Part shown: piece after piece, positions 15,161-23,317 of the stretch | How positions within the stretch are numbered: position 1 is the stretch's first letter | Layout of the letters: every line of letters begins with the position of its first letter | DNA from: JAXGTO01 sp040774885 | Lineage (GTDB): Bacteria > Actinomycetota > Coriobacteriia > Coriobacteriales > Eggerthellaceae | Reading direction: 5' to 3' | Length of the DNA stretch: 44,639 nucleotides | Assembly: GCA_040774885.1 (NCBI GenBank) | Contig: JAXGTO010000021.1 | Span: 1 to 44,639, forward strand | Translations under genes and position numbers: made by a program | The notes under the pieces: generated by a model | The model's input: the letters and a program-made list of their open reading frames with translations, nothing else | The model's database searches: none | Told to the model about the DNA's origin: nothing

Positions 15161-16305
15161 GCCTTTTCGACTTCGAAGTCCAGGCCACATGCGGTCACGC
15201 GCGGGCGGCCGCGTTCGAAACCGCGCACGGAACGGCCGAAACGCCGCTGTTCATGCCGGTGGGCACCCGCGCCACGGTGAAGGGCACCCTCCCGCAGACG
15301 CTCGCCCAAATAGGCGCCCAGATCGTGCTCGCCAATACCTACCATCTATCGCTGCGTCCCGGTGCCGATGTTATCGCCGAAGCCGGCGGGTTGCACTCCT
15401 TCATGAACTGGGACGGTCCCATCCTCACCGATTCCGGCGGTTTCCAGGTGTTCAGCTTGGCCGATACGCTGAAGCTCGACGATGACGGACTTGATTTCAG
15501 CTCGATTTACGATGGCTCCAAGGTCCGATGGACGCCGGAAGACAACATGCGTATCCAAGAACAGCTCGGTGCCGACATCATCATGCAGCTCGACCAGTGC
15601 GCCCCGTATCCCGCCACCCGCGAATTCGTGACGCGTGCCGTCGATCTTTCCGCCGACTGGGCTGCCCGCTGCCTGGTCGCTCACCAGCGTCCCGATCAGG
15701 CGCTGTTCGGCATCGTCCAAGGTGGAATGCATCTTGACCTGCGGTTGGAAAGCATTCGCCGGCTGGGTGAAACCGGTTCGGCAAGCTTGGAAAATGGAGG
15801 CCGTGATTTCGATGGCTTCGGCATCGGCGGCTACAGCGTGGGGGAAGACCACGAAGTCATGTTCGAAACGCTGGGCGAGGTGGCCCGCGCCCTGCCTGCC
15901 GAAAAACCACGCTATCTTATGGGGGTGGGCAATCCGACCACGCTCATGCGAGCGGTCAATGAAGGCGTCGACCTGTTCGACTGCGTTTTGCCCACGCGCA
16001 CGGCGCGCATGGGAACGGCATTTTCCAGCCAGGGGCGCATGAACATGCGAAACGCCAAGTACACGCGTGATTTCGGCCCTCTCGATGCGCAGTGCACCTG
16101 TCCGGTATGCACGGGCGGATACTCGCGCGCCTATATTCGCCATCTGGTGAAATCCAACGAGATGCTTGGCGGAATCTTGCTTTCCGAGCACAATCTCCAT
16201 TATCTGCTCCAGCTGATGCGCGATGCCCGAGAGGCTATTTTGGCGGGTGAATTCCAGAGATACTATGCGTCGTATATGGAGTCTCCTGCTGCAGACGATT
16301 ACTGA
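15157..16305 (+). CDS. tgt: tRNA-guanine transglycosylase Tgt
   Basis: A 382-residue zinc enzyme that swaps guanine-34 for preQ1 in tRNAs with GUN anticodons. The base-binding acid is Asp92 (LTDSGGFQVFS). The nucleophile region is DCVLPTRTARMG, followed by QCTCPVCTGGYSRAYIRHL, whose three cysteines and His form the Zn site. VQGGMHLDLR and GGYSVGE are further family signatures. The ATG overlapping the HAD stop is preferred over an upstream TTG at 15139, because the protein then begins right at the conserved FDFEVQATCGHARAA. It is cotranscribed with the HAD gene and divergent from queH-queA. Confidence 0.97.
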   Translation: MSLFDFEVQATCGHARAAAFETAHGTAETPLFMPVGTRATVKGTLPQTLAQIGAQIVLANTYHLSLRPGADVIAEAGGLHSFMNWDGPILTDSGGFQVFSLADTLKLDDDGLDFSSIYDGSKVRWTPEDNMRIQEQLGADIIMQLDQCAPYPATREFVTRAVDLSADWAARCLVAHQRPDQALFGIVQGGMHLDLRLESIRRLGETGSASLENGGRDFDGFGIGGYSVGEDHEVMFETLGEVARALPAEKPRYLMGVGNPTTLMRAVNEGVDLFDCVLPTRTARMGTAFSSQGRMNMRNAKYTRDFGPLDAQCTCPVCTGGYSRAYIRHLVKSNEMLGGILLSEHNLHYLLQLMRDAREAILAGEFQRYYASYMESPAADDY

Positions 16306-16319
16306 GGCTTTGCGAACCG

Positions 16320-16346
16320 TATGCCATCCGAGTGTTGTGGCATAAT
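16320..16346 (+). promoter_or_regulatory. Inverted repeat over the putative -10 of secDF
   Basis: TATGCCA (16320-16326) and TGGCATA (16338-16344) form a perfect 7-bp inverted repeat with an 11-base centre. The right arm overlaps CATAAT (16341-16346), which is placed like a -10 box about 57 bases before the secDF start. The layout suits an operator, though a fortuitous hairpin after tgt is also possible. There is no T-tract, and a good -35 box is not evident. Confidence 0.35.
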
Positions 16347-16402
16347 GTACTGGTTTGCATACAAATGGCGCCTTTTGCAGGCGTCCGCACCGAGAGGGAC
16401 CC

Positions 16403-19132
16403 ATGAGCGAAAGTAAAACCAAGAAGCCGAAGAAGACCACCGGACACGATCGCCGCAACGTATGGCTGCTGATCCTTACCACGTTGTTGATCGTTGCTTC
16501 TGTGATCATGTTCATGCCGCCGCAGGAAAAGATCAACCAAGGTCTGGACATCCAAGGCGGCCTGTCGGTCGTGCTCACCGCCAACAGCACCGATGGCGAA
16601 GCGGTTACGTCCGATGACATGGACATCAGCCAATCCATCATCGAGCGTCGCGTCAACGCGCTCGGCGCTTCGGAAGCTACGGTCCAGCAACAGGGAGACA
16701 ACCAGATTTTGGTTCAGATCCCCGGATTGTCCGATACGCAGCAAGCGCTCGATACCATCGGCACCACCGGCAAGTTGGAGTTCGCCCGTCTGGACAGCTT
16801 CACCGATGATGACGTCAAGACGAAGATCGACAACGGCAAATACGAAACGCAGGGAACCTATACCGACGATTACGGCAATTCGCTTCCCTCGGGCGAAATC
16901 GAGCATCTGTCAGTCGAAGAGGGCACCTACACGCCTATCGTTACCGGCAGCAACATCACCAACGTCACCGTGAACAAGGCCAGTGATACATCCGCAAACT
17001 ACGCGGTCAACATCACGCTTGATTCCGATGGTACCCAAGCATTCGCCGACGCTTCCAAAGACCTGGTGAGCGACAAGGGCAAGATCGTCATCATCTTGGA
17101 CGGCGTGGTGCAGAGCGCTCCGGCTGTGCAGTCCGAGATCGACGGCGGGCAGGTGCAGATTACCGGCAACTACACGCTCGATGAGGCCAATAACCTCAAG
17201 ACCGTGCTCGAAAGCGGTTCGCTGCCCGTCAGCTTCACATATTCCCAGAGCCAAACCGTGGGCCCGACCTTGGGTCAAGACGCACTGACCACCGGCGTCA
17301 TCGTGGCGCTGTTGGGCCTGCTCATCGTGATGATCTACTTGTTGATTTTCTATCGTGGTCTGGGCATCATCGCCGCTGCGGCCATGGTGGTGTTCAGCGT
17401 GCTGTACCTGGGCATTCTGGCCACACTTTCATCGTTCGGGCTGTTCAGCTTATCGATGTCCGGCATCGCCGGTATCGTGTTGACCATCGGCATGGCGGCC
17501 GACAGCTCCATTCTTACGCTGGAACGCTTCCGAGAAGAAATCCGCATGGGTAGAAGTGTGCGCGCTGCATCCATCACGGGCGTGCGCCATGCCATCCAGA
17601 CCTCCATCGACGCCGACCTGGTCAGTTTGGTGGCGGCGCTTGCGCTGTTCTTCCTGGCCACCAGTTCGGTCAAGGGCTTCGGTCTTACGCTGGCACTCGG
17701 CATCTTCTGCGATATCGCCATGATGCTGCTGTTCAAGGCGCCGCTCATTCGCATCATGGCTCCTCATTCCATCAAGCACCATCCGGGCTTCTGGGGCATC
17801 AAGGACTCTGAAGAAGCTGCCGAAGTATACGGCGCGCTGGCTGAAGCCGAGGGCATGAGCAAATCCGCCTGCGAAGCCGGACAGGCCATCAACCCTGAAG
17901 CGAATGCGGAATTCGCCGAAAAGAAGTCGGGTCAGGTGGGCGTTGCTGCCGCTGCCGCCGTGGCCAACCTCAAGGGCCGCTTCATCAAAAAGGACATCAA
18001 CTTCCTGGGGTATCGCAAGGTGTTCCTCACCATCGCGGCCTGCGCCATGGTGGCTTGCTTCGCCGTTGCCGGCATCAAGGGCATGAACTTCGGCATCGAG
18101 TTCGTCGGCGGCACGTCCATCACGTTCAACGATACGGGTGATATCTCGCTCGATCAGGCGCGCACGGCGTTTACCGACGCTGGCGAGCCTAACGCGGTCA
18201 TCCAGACCACCGAGACCAACGGCCAAAGCGGTTTCATCGCGCGTATCACCGATACCGATGCTTCCAGTGCCGCCACCAAGGCCACGCAGGTGACCGATGA
18301 GTTGGGCTTGAGCACCGACAGCTACCAGGTGAGCACCATCGGACCCGACTGGGGCGCAAGCGTCATCCGGTCCATGGTCATCGCGCTGTTGGTCACCTTC
18401 GTTCTCATCATCTTGTACATTGCCTTCCGCTTCGAATACAAGATGGGCGTCACCGCCGTCATAGCCCTGCTCCACGACATCATATTGGTGGTAGGCATCT
18501 ATGCCCTTTGCGGGCGCGAGATCAATCCCAACACCATCGCCGCCTTGCTCACCATCTTGGGTTATTCGCTCTACGACACCGTGGTGGTGTTCCACCGCAT
18601 CAACGACAACATGAACGAAAGCGATATCCGTTGCTCGTTCATGACCATGGCCAATCACTCCATCAACCAAGTGTTCATGCGCTCCATCAACACCTCGCTC
18701 ACCTCGCTCATCCCCGTGGTGGCCATGCTGCTGTTCGGCAGCGAGACGCTGAAGGACTTCGCGTTCGCCATGACCATCGGCCTGGTTTCCGGTATGTATT
18801 CGTCCATCGCCATCGCCAGCCCGCTCTACTGCATTTGGAAGACGCGTGAACCCAAGTACGCCAAGCTGGCCAAGAAGTTCGGCAATGACATCCACGCTTT
18901 CGAATTCAGCCAAGACTCTATCAGCCGCGTTTCCGGTGCCGCGCAAGTTGCCAAGAGGGCCACGGCCGCCGCAGGTGCCGGTGCCGCTTCCGGTGCCGAA
19001 GGCCTCAACGTAACGGTGTCCATTCCCGACCAGAGCGCATCTGAGCGCATGGCCGACGAAGCAGCCAAGCCCTCGAAAGCCAAGGGCAACTATCATTACG
19101 GCGGCAAGAACAACGCCAAAAAGGATCGCTAG
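16403..19132 (+). CDS. secDF: Protein translocase SecDF, single-chain
   Basis: A 909-residue membrane protein joining SecD and SecF in one chain; it uses the proton gradient to pull exported proteins out of the SecYEG channel. After helix 1 (about 18-38) comes the SecD motif GLDIQGGL, then a P1 domain, and TM2-6 with ADSSILTLERFREE. A linker of about 80 residues leads to the SecF half, starting at FIKKDINFLGYRK, with GIEFVGGTSI and LYDTVVVFHRINDN. Several cysteine-free Gly/Ala-rich residues end the chain in a basic tail. The ATG at 16403 has GAGAGGGAC upstream; a TTG 48 bases earlier is less likely. The next gene starts directly after the stop. Confidence 0.96.
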   Translation: MSESKTKKPKKTTGHDRRNVWLLILTTLLIVASVIMFMPPQEKINQGLDIQGGLSVVLTANSTDGEAVTSDDMDISQSIIERRVNALGASEATVQQQGDNQILVQIPGLSDTQQALDTIGTTGKLEFARLDSFTDDDVKTKIDNGKYETQGTYTDDYGNSLPSGEIEHLSVEEGTYTPIVTGSNITNVTVNKASDTSANYAVNITLDSDGTQAFADASKDLVSDKGKIVIILDGVVQSAPAVQSEIDGGQVQITGNYTLDEANNLKTVLESGSLPVSFTYSQSQTVGPTLGQDALTTGVIVALLGLLIVMIYLLIFYRGLGIIAAAAMVVFSVLYLGILATLSSFGLFSLSMSGIAGIVLTIGMAADSSILTLERFREEIRMGRSVRAASITGVRHAIQTSIDADLVSLVAALALFFLATSSVKGFGLTLALGIFCDIAMMLLFKAPLIRIMAPHSIKHHPGFWGIKDSEEAAEVYGALAEAEGMSKSACEAGQAINPEANAEFAEKKSGQVGVAAAAAVANLKGRFIKKDINFLGYRKVFLTIAACAMVACFAVAGIKGMNFGIEFVGGTSITFNDTGDISLDQARTAFTDAGEPNAVIQTTETNGQSGFIARITDTDASSAATKATQVTDELGLSTDSYQVSTIGPDWGASVIRSMVIALLVTFVLIILYIAFRFEYKMGVTAVIALLHDIILVVGIYALCGREINPNTIAALLTILGYSLYDTVVVFHRINDNMNESDIRCSFMTMANHSINQVFMRSINTSLTSLIPVVAMLLFGSETLKDFAFAMTIGLVSGMYSSIAIASPLYCIWKTREPKYAKLAKKFGNDIHAFEFSQDSISRVSGAAQVAKRATAAAGAGAASGAEGLNVTVSIPDQSASERMADEAAKPSKAKGNYHYGGKNNAKKDR

Positions 19133-19456
19133 ATGAAACAAGGCAGCTCACCGGACTTCTGCCCTCCCGTTCAGGAGGGCATGGTCTTCACCTTCAAAGA
19201 TGAAAACGACGATGAACTGAATCTCGAATTCCTCGGGCTCGTTTTGCGCGACGAGGTGCGCTACGGGTTCTTCTTCCCAGTGACCGAGGACGCGCCCGCC
19301 TGCAGTTCGGGCGAGGTCGTGGTGCTCGAGGTGACCGAGCTCGACGAAGAAGGGCAGCCTGCAGGATTCGAAGTGGTAGACGATGATGCTGTGGCGATGG
19401 ATGCCTATGCGGCCTTCAAAAATGCCACGCGCGACCTCTACGATTTCAGCGACTGA
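19133..19456 (+). CDS. DUF1292-like small acidic protein
   Basis: A 107-residue acidic protein. The pattern VFTFKDENDDELNLEFLGLVLRDE, then a strand reading GFFFPV and later VVVLEVTELDEEG, fits the DUF1292 family of small beta-rich proteins found in Firmicutes and Coriobacteria. No catalytic residues, signal peptide or membrane segment are seen. Its ATG follows the secDF stop with no spacing, so it is cotranslated with the translocase, and a strong bidirectional terminator follows. Its function is not known. Confidence 0.8.
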   Translation: MKQGSSPDFCPPVQEGMVFTFKDENDDELNLEFLGLVLRDEVRYGFFFPVTEDAPACSSGEVVVLEVTELDEEGQPAGFEVVDDDAVAMDAYAAFKNATRDLYDFSD

Positions 19457-19494
19457 GGAAGCTCAGGCGCGCTGCGTCCGCCATATGGTTGACG

Positions 19495-19528
19495 AAAAGC
19501 CCCATCCGCCTTGGCGGGTGGGGCTTTT
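19495..19528. terminator. Bidirectional terminator between the secDF operon and the minus-strand channel-like gene
   Basis: A 16-bp stem (19495-19510 with 19513-19528) with one G-T wobble. It is flanked by AAAA on the left and TTTT on the right, so it can end transcripts from both sides. The plus genes end at 19456, and the minus-strand gene ends at 19561. Confidence 0.93.
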
Positions 19529-19560
19529 GCTTGGCATCGGTGCCTATCGCGTTTGACGGA

Positions 19561-20745
19561 CTATGCCAAAAATGCGGTCAGCGGGATGGCGATATTGCCG
19601 ATGATCACGATGAAGCAGGTGATCCAGAACATGGAGCGTCCGAAAAGTCGGGCGAAGGGTTCATCGTTGCGGCCGTATTCGCTGCGGATGTTGTTCACTT
19701 GGATGATGAACAACGTGCAGGCGATGATGGTCAGGATGCCCCAGACGTTGGCTACCTGCACCAATCCCGTTTCAGTGGCGTCTGGCAGCAGCGCTGCGCC
19801 TACCATTATGTTCGAAACGGTGCCGAATAAGGCGCCGGGTATCATGCCAAGCGGATCGACTCGATGGTGTCCGCTGATATAGAGCATGATGAGCACCCAG
19901 ACGGTGGTTCCGTACATGGCCACGAAGCATCGGAAGAACAGCCCGAAATCGGATCGTTGCAGATCGACCGCCATAACTTCTTCCGAAATGGTGTCGGCGG
20001 TCTGCTGCCCGGGCTTGTCTGCCACGTTGTCGTAGGTGAACGCAGTCGAGCCGAATTGAACGTTCGTCACGTTGTATCCCGCCACGTACACGTTGGGATT
20101 GATCGAGCTGCTGGAATGGTCATCGTCGAATACCACGCGCGTTGCGGGGTAATTGCTTTCGAGGTACATGCGCAGTTGGTGGCTTTCCAGTGGGAACAAA
20201 GCGGTGGGAAACACCTTGGCCACGGTCACGTTGGCTTTGACTTGCTGGTAATGGGTGTGACCGACGGTGATGTCCTCCACCACTTCCATCGAACTGATCT
20301 TGCCCTTGTAAATACTGAAATTGTGGGCCATATCCAGGTCGTCGTCATCATTCCAGCGGAACCAGACCCGTATGCTGGCATTCCAATCCGAATTCTTGAT
20401 AGAAATCTGATCGATGTTGTCCAGATAGATGCCGCAGGTGACGTCGGTTGCGCCGTTTTGCGTGCCGATGTCATGGACGTTCTTGAGCGTTGCGACGTTG
20501 GAGGAATCGGTCGAGTCGTACCAGTAGCTCTGCTCTTCTTGCCCGATGTTCCACATGTACAGACACGTGCCCACTATGTAAACGGTGGCGGCAAGAATGG
20601 TCAGGACGATCCAGCGGCGCAGCATGTTGCGCTTGCGTTTGGACAGAGTGCTGTAGTCTCGCAGTGAAAGATGCTTCACCTTGAAGCGACTCTCGTCTTC
20701 TATGTCTTCCCGCTTGGACTCCTCGGATTCACCATGTTCGCGCAC
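19561..20745 (-). CDS. Membrane protein resembling a pentameric ligand-gated ion channel
   Basis: A 394-residue protein with a cytoplasmic basic-acidic N-terminus, one signal-anchor helix (45-66), an extracellular beta-rich domain (about 70-268) and four C-terminal helices (about 269-291, 297-320, 331-351, 369-392). Three spots recall bacterial Cys-loop receptor homologues such as GLIC: CGIYLDNIDQISI with a later VWFRWND (strands 1-2), FPLESHQLRMYLES (the FPFD-Q-L loop position), and a second helix ending in LP followed by a short third-to-fourth-helix loop. No Cys pair brackets the loop, as in other prokaryotic members. The usual proline in helix 1 is missing, and the N-terminal anchor is atypical. 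An alternative is a DUF4436-type membrane protein, which has similar topology. No ligand can be named. Confidence 0.5.
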   Translation of the reverse strand: MREHGESEESKREDIEDESRFKVKHLSLRDYSTLSKRKRNMLRRWIVLTILAATVYIVGTCLYMWNIGQEEQSYWYDSTDSSNVATLKNVHDIGTQNGATDVTCGIYLDNIDQISIKNSDWNASIRVWFRWNDDDDLDMAHNFSIYKGKISSMEVVEDITVGHTHYQQVKANVTVAKVFPTALFPLESHQLRMYLESNYPATRVVFDDDHSSSSINPNVYVAGYNVTNVQFGSTAFTYDNVADKPGQQTADTISEEVMAVDLQRSDFGLFFRCFVAMYGTTVWVLIMLYISGHHRVDPLGMIPGALFGTVSNIMVGAALLPDATETGLVQVANVWGILTIIACTLFIIQVNNIRSEYGRNDEPFARLFGRSMFWITCFIVIIGNIAIPLTAFLA

Positions 20746-20805
20746 TTGATTCCCCCTTCATCATGGCTTTTGATGATACGGAAGCCACGATGTTGATTCA
20801 AGGGC

Positions 20806-20849
20806 TACAAAAAAGAAAATCCCGCCGGCGTTTGGACGCCGGCGGGATT
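20806..20849 (-). terminator. Rho-independent terminator of hpf
   Basis: A perfect 14-bp stem (20818-20831 with 20836-20849) with loop TTGG. On the minus strand it is followed by a T-rich run (complement of the A-tract 20808-20819), 24 bases after the hpf stop codon. Confidence 0.95.
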
Positions 20850-20872
20850 CGAGGATTGAGACTGTGCGGTTA

Positions 20873-21436
20873 TCAGGCGATTTGCTTGAGCAGTCCGTAG
20901 CCGCCTTCATCGCGGCGGTACAGCACGCAGGTGTTGCCCGAATCGCGATCGGTGTAGGCGAAGAAGTCGTGGCCCAGAAGGTCGATCTTGACCAATGCCT
21001 CTTCTTCGGTCAGGGGCTCGAAGGCCAGTTCCTTCACGCGCACCACTTCGTCGTCGGAAAGCTCATCCATCAACGCGTCGTAATCCGAGCTGCCGTCGTC
21101 GGCCGTGCGGATGGTTTCGTCGGCGCGCACACGACGATCGACTACGCGGGTCTTGTACTTGCGCAGCTGGCGTACCACTTTGGCGGCAGCCACGTCGATG
21201 GCGGCGTACATGTCTTCTTCGTGCTCTTCAACGCGGATGATATGGCCCTTGGTCTGCAACGTTACCTCGCAGACGGCCGGACGGGCGATGGCCGGGTTCT
21301 TTTCCACGTGCAAGACCACTTCGGCCACCAGGGGGTCGATGTCCATTACCTTCATGGAATTGCCGATCTTCTCTTCCGCATAGTCCTTCAAGGAATCCGT
21401 GACGGGCATTTTGCGGCCGGTGATCGTGATTTCCAT
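20873..21436 (-). CDS. hpf: Ribosome hibernation promoting factor, long form
   Basis: A 187-residue protein that binds the 30S subunit in stationary phase. Long HPF has an N-terminal domain that blocks the decoding site (MEITITGRKMPVTDSLKDYA, residues 1-100), a charged linker, and a C-terminal dimerisation domain (about 130-187, VRVKELAFEPLTEEEAL...GHDFFAYTD) that joins two ribosomes into a 100S particle. The ATG at 21436 is chosen because GAGGTG lies at normal distance; a GTG nine bases upstream overlaps that site. It has its own promoter and a structured leader. Confidence 0.95.
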   Translation of the reverse strand: MEITITGRKMPVTDSLKDYAEEKIGNSMKVMDIDPLVAEVVLHVEKNPAIARPAVCEVTLQTKGHIIRVEEHEEDMYAAIDVAAAKVVRQLRKYKTRVVDRRVRADETIRTADDGSSDYDALMDELSDDEVVRVKELAFEPLTEEEALVKIDLLGHDFFAYTDRDSGNTCVLYRRDEGGYGLLKQIA

Positions 21437-21460
21437 TGATCTCACCTCTTACCAATCGGG

Positions 21461-21539
21461 GATGAAAAAAGCAGCCCATTCGCTGGGAGGGTTTCCAGTA
21501 TCACGCGGGGTGAACCGTCTCCTTCCGACAAAAGCTGCT
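21461..21539 (-). promoter_or_regulatory. Structured leader of hpf with terminator-like hairpin
   Basis: On the minus strand, AGCAGC (complement of 21534-21539) can pair with GCTGCT (complement of 21470-21475), which is followed by TTTTTTC. The closed region is 57 bases long. This looks like a weak intrinsic terminator lying between the promoter and the ribosome binding site, suggesting attenuation. The 6-bp closing stem is short, so the inner part must add stability. It is too short to be a typical raiA-motif RNA. Confidence 0.35.
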
Positions 21540-21545
21540 ACGCCT

Positions 21546-21573
21546 ATCCTAGCGCACTTTGGCTGGGCCGCAA
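21546..21573 (-). promoter_or_regulatory. Promoter of hpf
   Basis: On the minus strand, TTGCGG (complement of 21568-21573) and TAGGAT (complement of 21546-21551) are separated by 16 bases. The transcript would start near 21538, just at the leader hairpin, giving a leader of about 100 bases. Confidence 0.5.
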
Positions 21574-21703
21574 GCAGCATTTAACCAATTTTGGACTGCC
21601 TTTCGGCAACGAATCGGAAACCGGCTTGCAGATTGTCTGTGGCCGTGCGGCAGGCGGGCTCCATCACGTTACAATCAGTCTCACGGATCGAAAGGATTTC
21701 CGC

Positions 21704-23173
21704 ATGCCCGATAAGAATCCCAACCTGTACATCGACGAAGTGCAGGGCCACCAGAAGCGCTATATCAAAGTGCTTCAGTTCACCCATTCCGCGACCAAGG
21801 CGGCCGGTGCCATGTTGGTGGCAGCCATCGTGGCGCTCATCGTGGCCAATACCGGTGCTTACGAAGGGTTCCTCGAGTTCTGGCATTCCGAGATCACCAT
21901 CGGTTTCGGCGATGAATTTGCTTCCATGGGCTTGTCTCACATCATCAACGACATTCTCATGGCGGTGTTCTTCTTGTTGGTGGGACTTGAGATCAAATAC
22001 GAGATGACGGTTGGCGAGCTTACCAATATCCGTCAGGCCCTGCTGCCCATAGTGGCTGCTATCGGCGGCGTGCTCGTTCCCATCCTTATCTACAGTTTGT
22101 TCAACTTGGGCGGAGAAGGTGCGGCCGGGTGGGGCGTCCCCACCGCTACCGACATCGCCTTTGCGTTGGGTATCCTTGCGCTGCTGGGCAATCGGCTTCC
22201 CAATGGCGTGCGCGTGTTCTTGAGCACGCTCGCCGTGGCCGACGACATCATCGCCATCCTGGTCATCGCTATCTTCTACGGGCAGAGCCCCGACTTGGGC
22301 TGGCTGGCAGCGGCGGCTTGCGTCATGGTGGTCTTGGTGGCGATGAACAAGCGTCATGTGTATTCGCTTGTGCCCTATATATTGGTGGGCTTCGTTTTGT
22401 GGTACTGCGTGTTCATGTCGGGTGTTCACTCGACCATCGCCGGCGTGCTTCTGGCTTTCGCCATTCCGTCGGGATCGCATGTCAACCTGCGCAGTTTCGC
22501 GCGGTGGTCCAATGAGCGCGTTCAAGAAGCGCGTGAGACGTATCGTCCCGATGAGCCGGTCATCGGGCAGGAAGACTACCTGGATACGGTATCGAAGCTG
22601 TCCAAAGTCGCCAGCCAGGTGGTACCCCCGGCCACGCGCCTTGAACGCAAGCTGTATCCGTGGGTCTATTTCGCCATTTTGCCGCTGTTCGCGCTCACCA
22701 ATGCCGACGTCTGCCTTTCAGGCGGCAGCGTGGGCGATCTGTTCGCATCTCCGGTGTTCTTCGGCGTGTTCTTCGGCTTGGTGCTGGGCAAACCGCTGGG
22801 GATCCTGGCCTTTTTGGGCATCGTGGTCAAAAGCGGGTTGGCCTCCCTGCCCGAAAACGTCAATTGGCGCCATATGGTGGGCGCCTCGGTGCTCGGCGGC
22901 GTGGGATTCACCATGGCCATCTTCGTCGCCAACCTGGCTTACACCGACGACGTGATGATGACCGCGGCGAAGGCAGGCATCCTTACCGCTTCGGTAGTGG
23001 CGGGCGTGGTCGGCTTCTTGCTGCTGGCGCGGCAGGCGCGCAAAGATGAGGAATCGGGCGTGGTCTACGAACCCGACAAGACCGATGCGTCCACCTGCTT
23101 GACCGCAGATATGGAAGCTCGTCGTGAAGCTGAGCTGGAGGAATCGGTCGGCGAGGGCGCGGGTGCTCAGTAG
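21704..23173 (+). CDS. nhaA: Na+/H+ antiporter NhaA
   Basis: A 489-residue cytoplasmic-membrane antiporter that exports Na+ in exchange for protons. The family's ion-site residues are present: Asp150 in GVPTATDIAFALGIL, and the pair Asp180-Asp181 in LAVADDIIAILVIA. A late motif, GVGFTMAIFVANLAY, is typical too. The E. coli protein has 388 residues. The extra length here is mostly a cytoplasmic charged loop (about 265-320) and an acidic C-terminal tail. The ATG at 21704 has AAAGGA at normal spacing; an upstream ATG at 21626 would add 26 residues unlike the family. Confidence 0.95.
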   Translation: MPDKNPNLYIDEVQGHQKRYIKVLQFTHSATKAAGAMLVAAIVALIVANTGAYEGFLEFWHSEITIGFGDEFASMGLSHIINDILMAVFFLLVGLEIKYEMTVGELTNIRQALLPIVAAIGGVLVPILIYSLFNLGGEGAAGWGVPTATDIAFALGILALLGNRLPNGVRVFLSTLAVADDIIAILVIAIFYGQSPDLGWLAAAACVMVVLVAMNKRHVYSLVPYILVGFVLWYCVFMSGVHSTIAGVLLAFAIPSGSHVNLRSFARWSNERVQEARETYRPDEPVIGQEDYLDTVSKLSKVASQVVPPATRLERKLYPWVYFAILPLFALTNADVCLSGGSVGDLFASPVFFGVFFGLVLGKPLGILAFLGIVVKSGLASLPENVNWRHMVGASVLGGVGFTMAIFVANLAYTDDVMMTAAKAGILTASVVAGVVGFLLLARQARKDEESGVVYEPDKTDASTCLTADMEARREAELEESVGEGAGAQ

Positions 23174-23274
23174 GCGGTAGCTTCGGCCGACCTGACGGGC
23201 TTCGACCCGTTCAAAGCGTCGTTTCGCGCTCGTGGATTCAAGCTGAATTGCTGTACGCGGTTGGTTGCGCGTGC

Positions 23275-23280
23275 TAAGAT
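23275..23280 (+). promoter_or_regulatory. Candidate -10 box of the first NlpC/P60 gene
   Basis: TAAGAT followed by TGCC and, shortly after, GCCGAAA. The same arrangement (TAAGAT, GCC, GCCGAAA) is found upstream of the second NlpC/P60 gene at 24816-24821. The repetition in two otherwise different leaders suggests a shared promoter type, but no clear -35 is seen at either site. Confidence 0.4.
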
Positions 23281-23317
23281 TGCCCCGTTGCCGAAATAGG
23301 CAAGGAGGCTGCTCGCA

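Noticed and set aside
21436..21580. raiA-motif RNA upstream of hpf
   Set aside because: The leader of about 100 bases is too short for the roughly 200-base raiA motif, and no conserved core was recognised.
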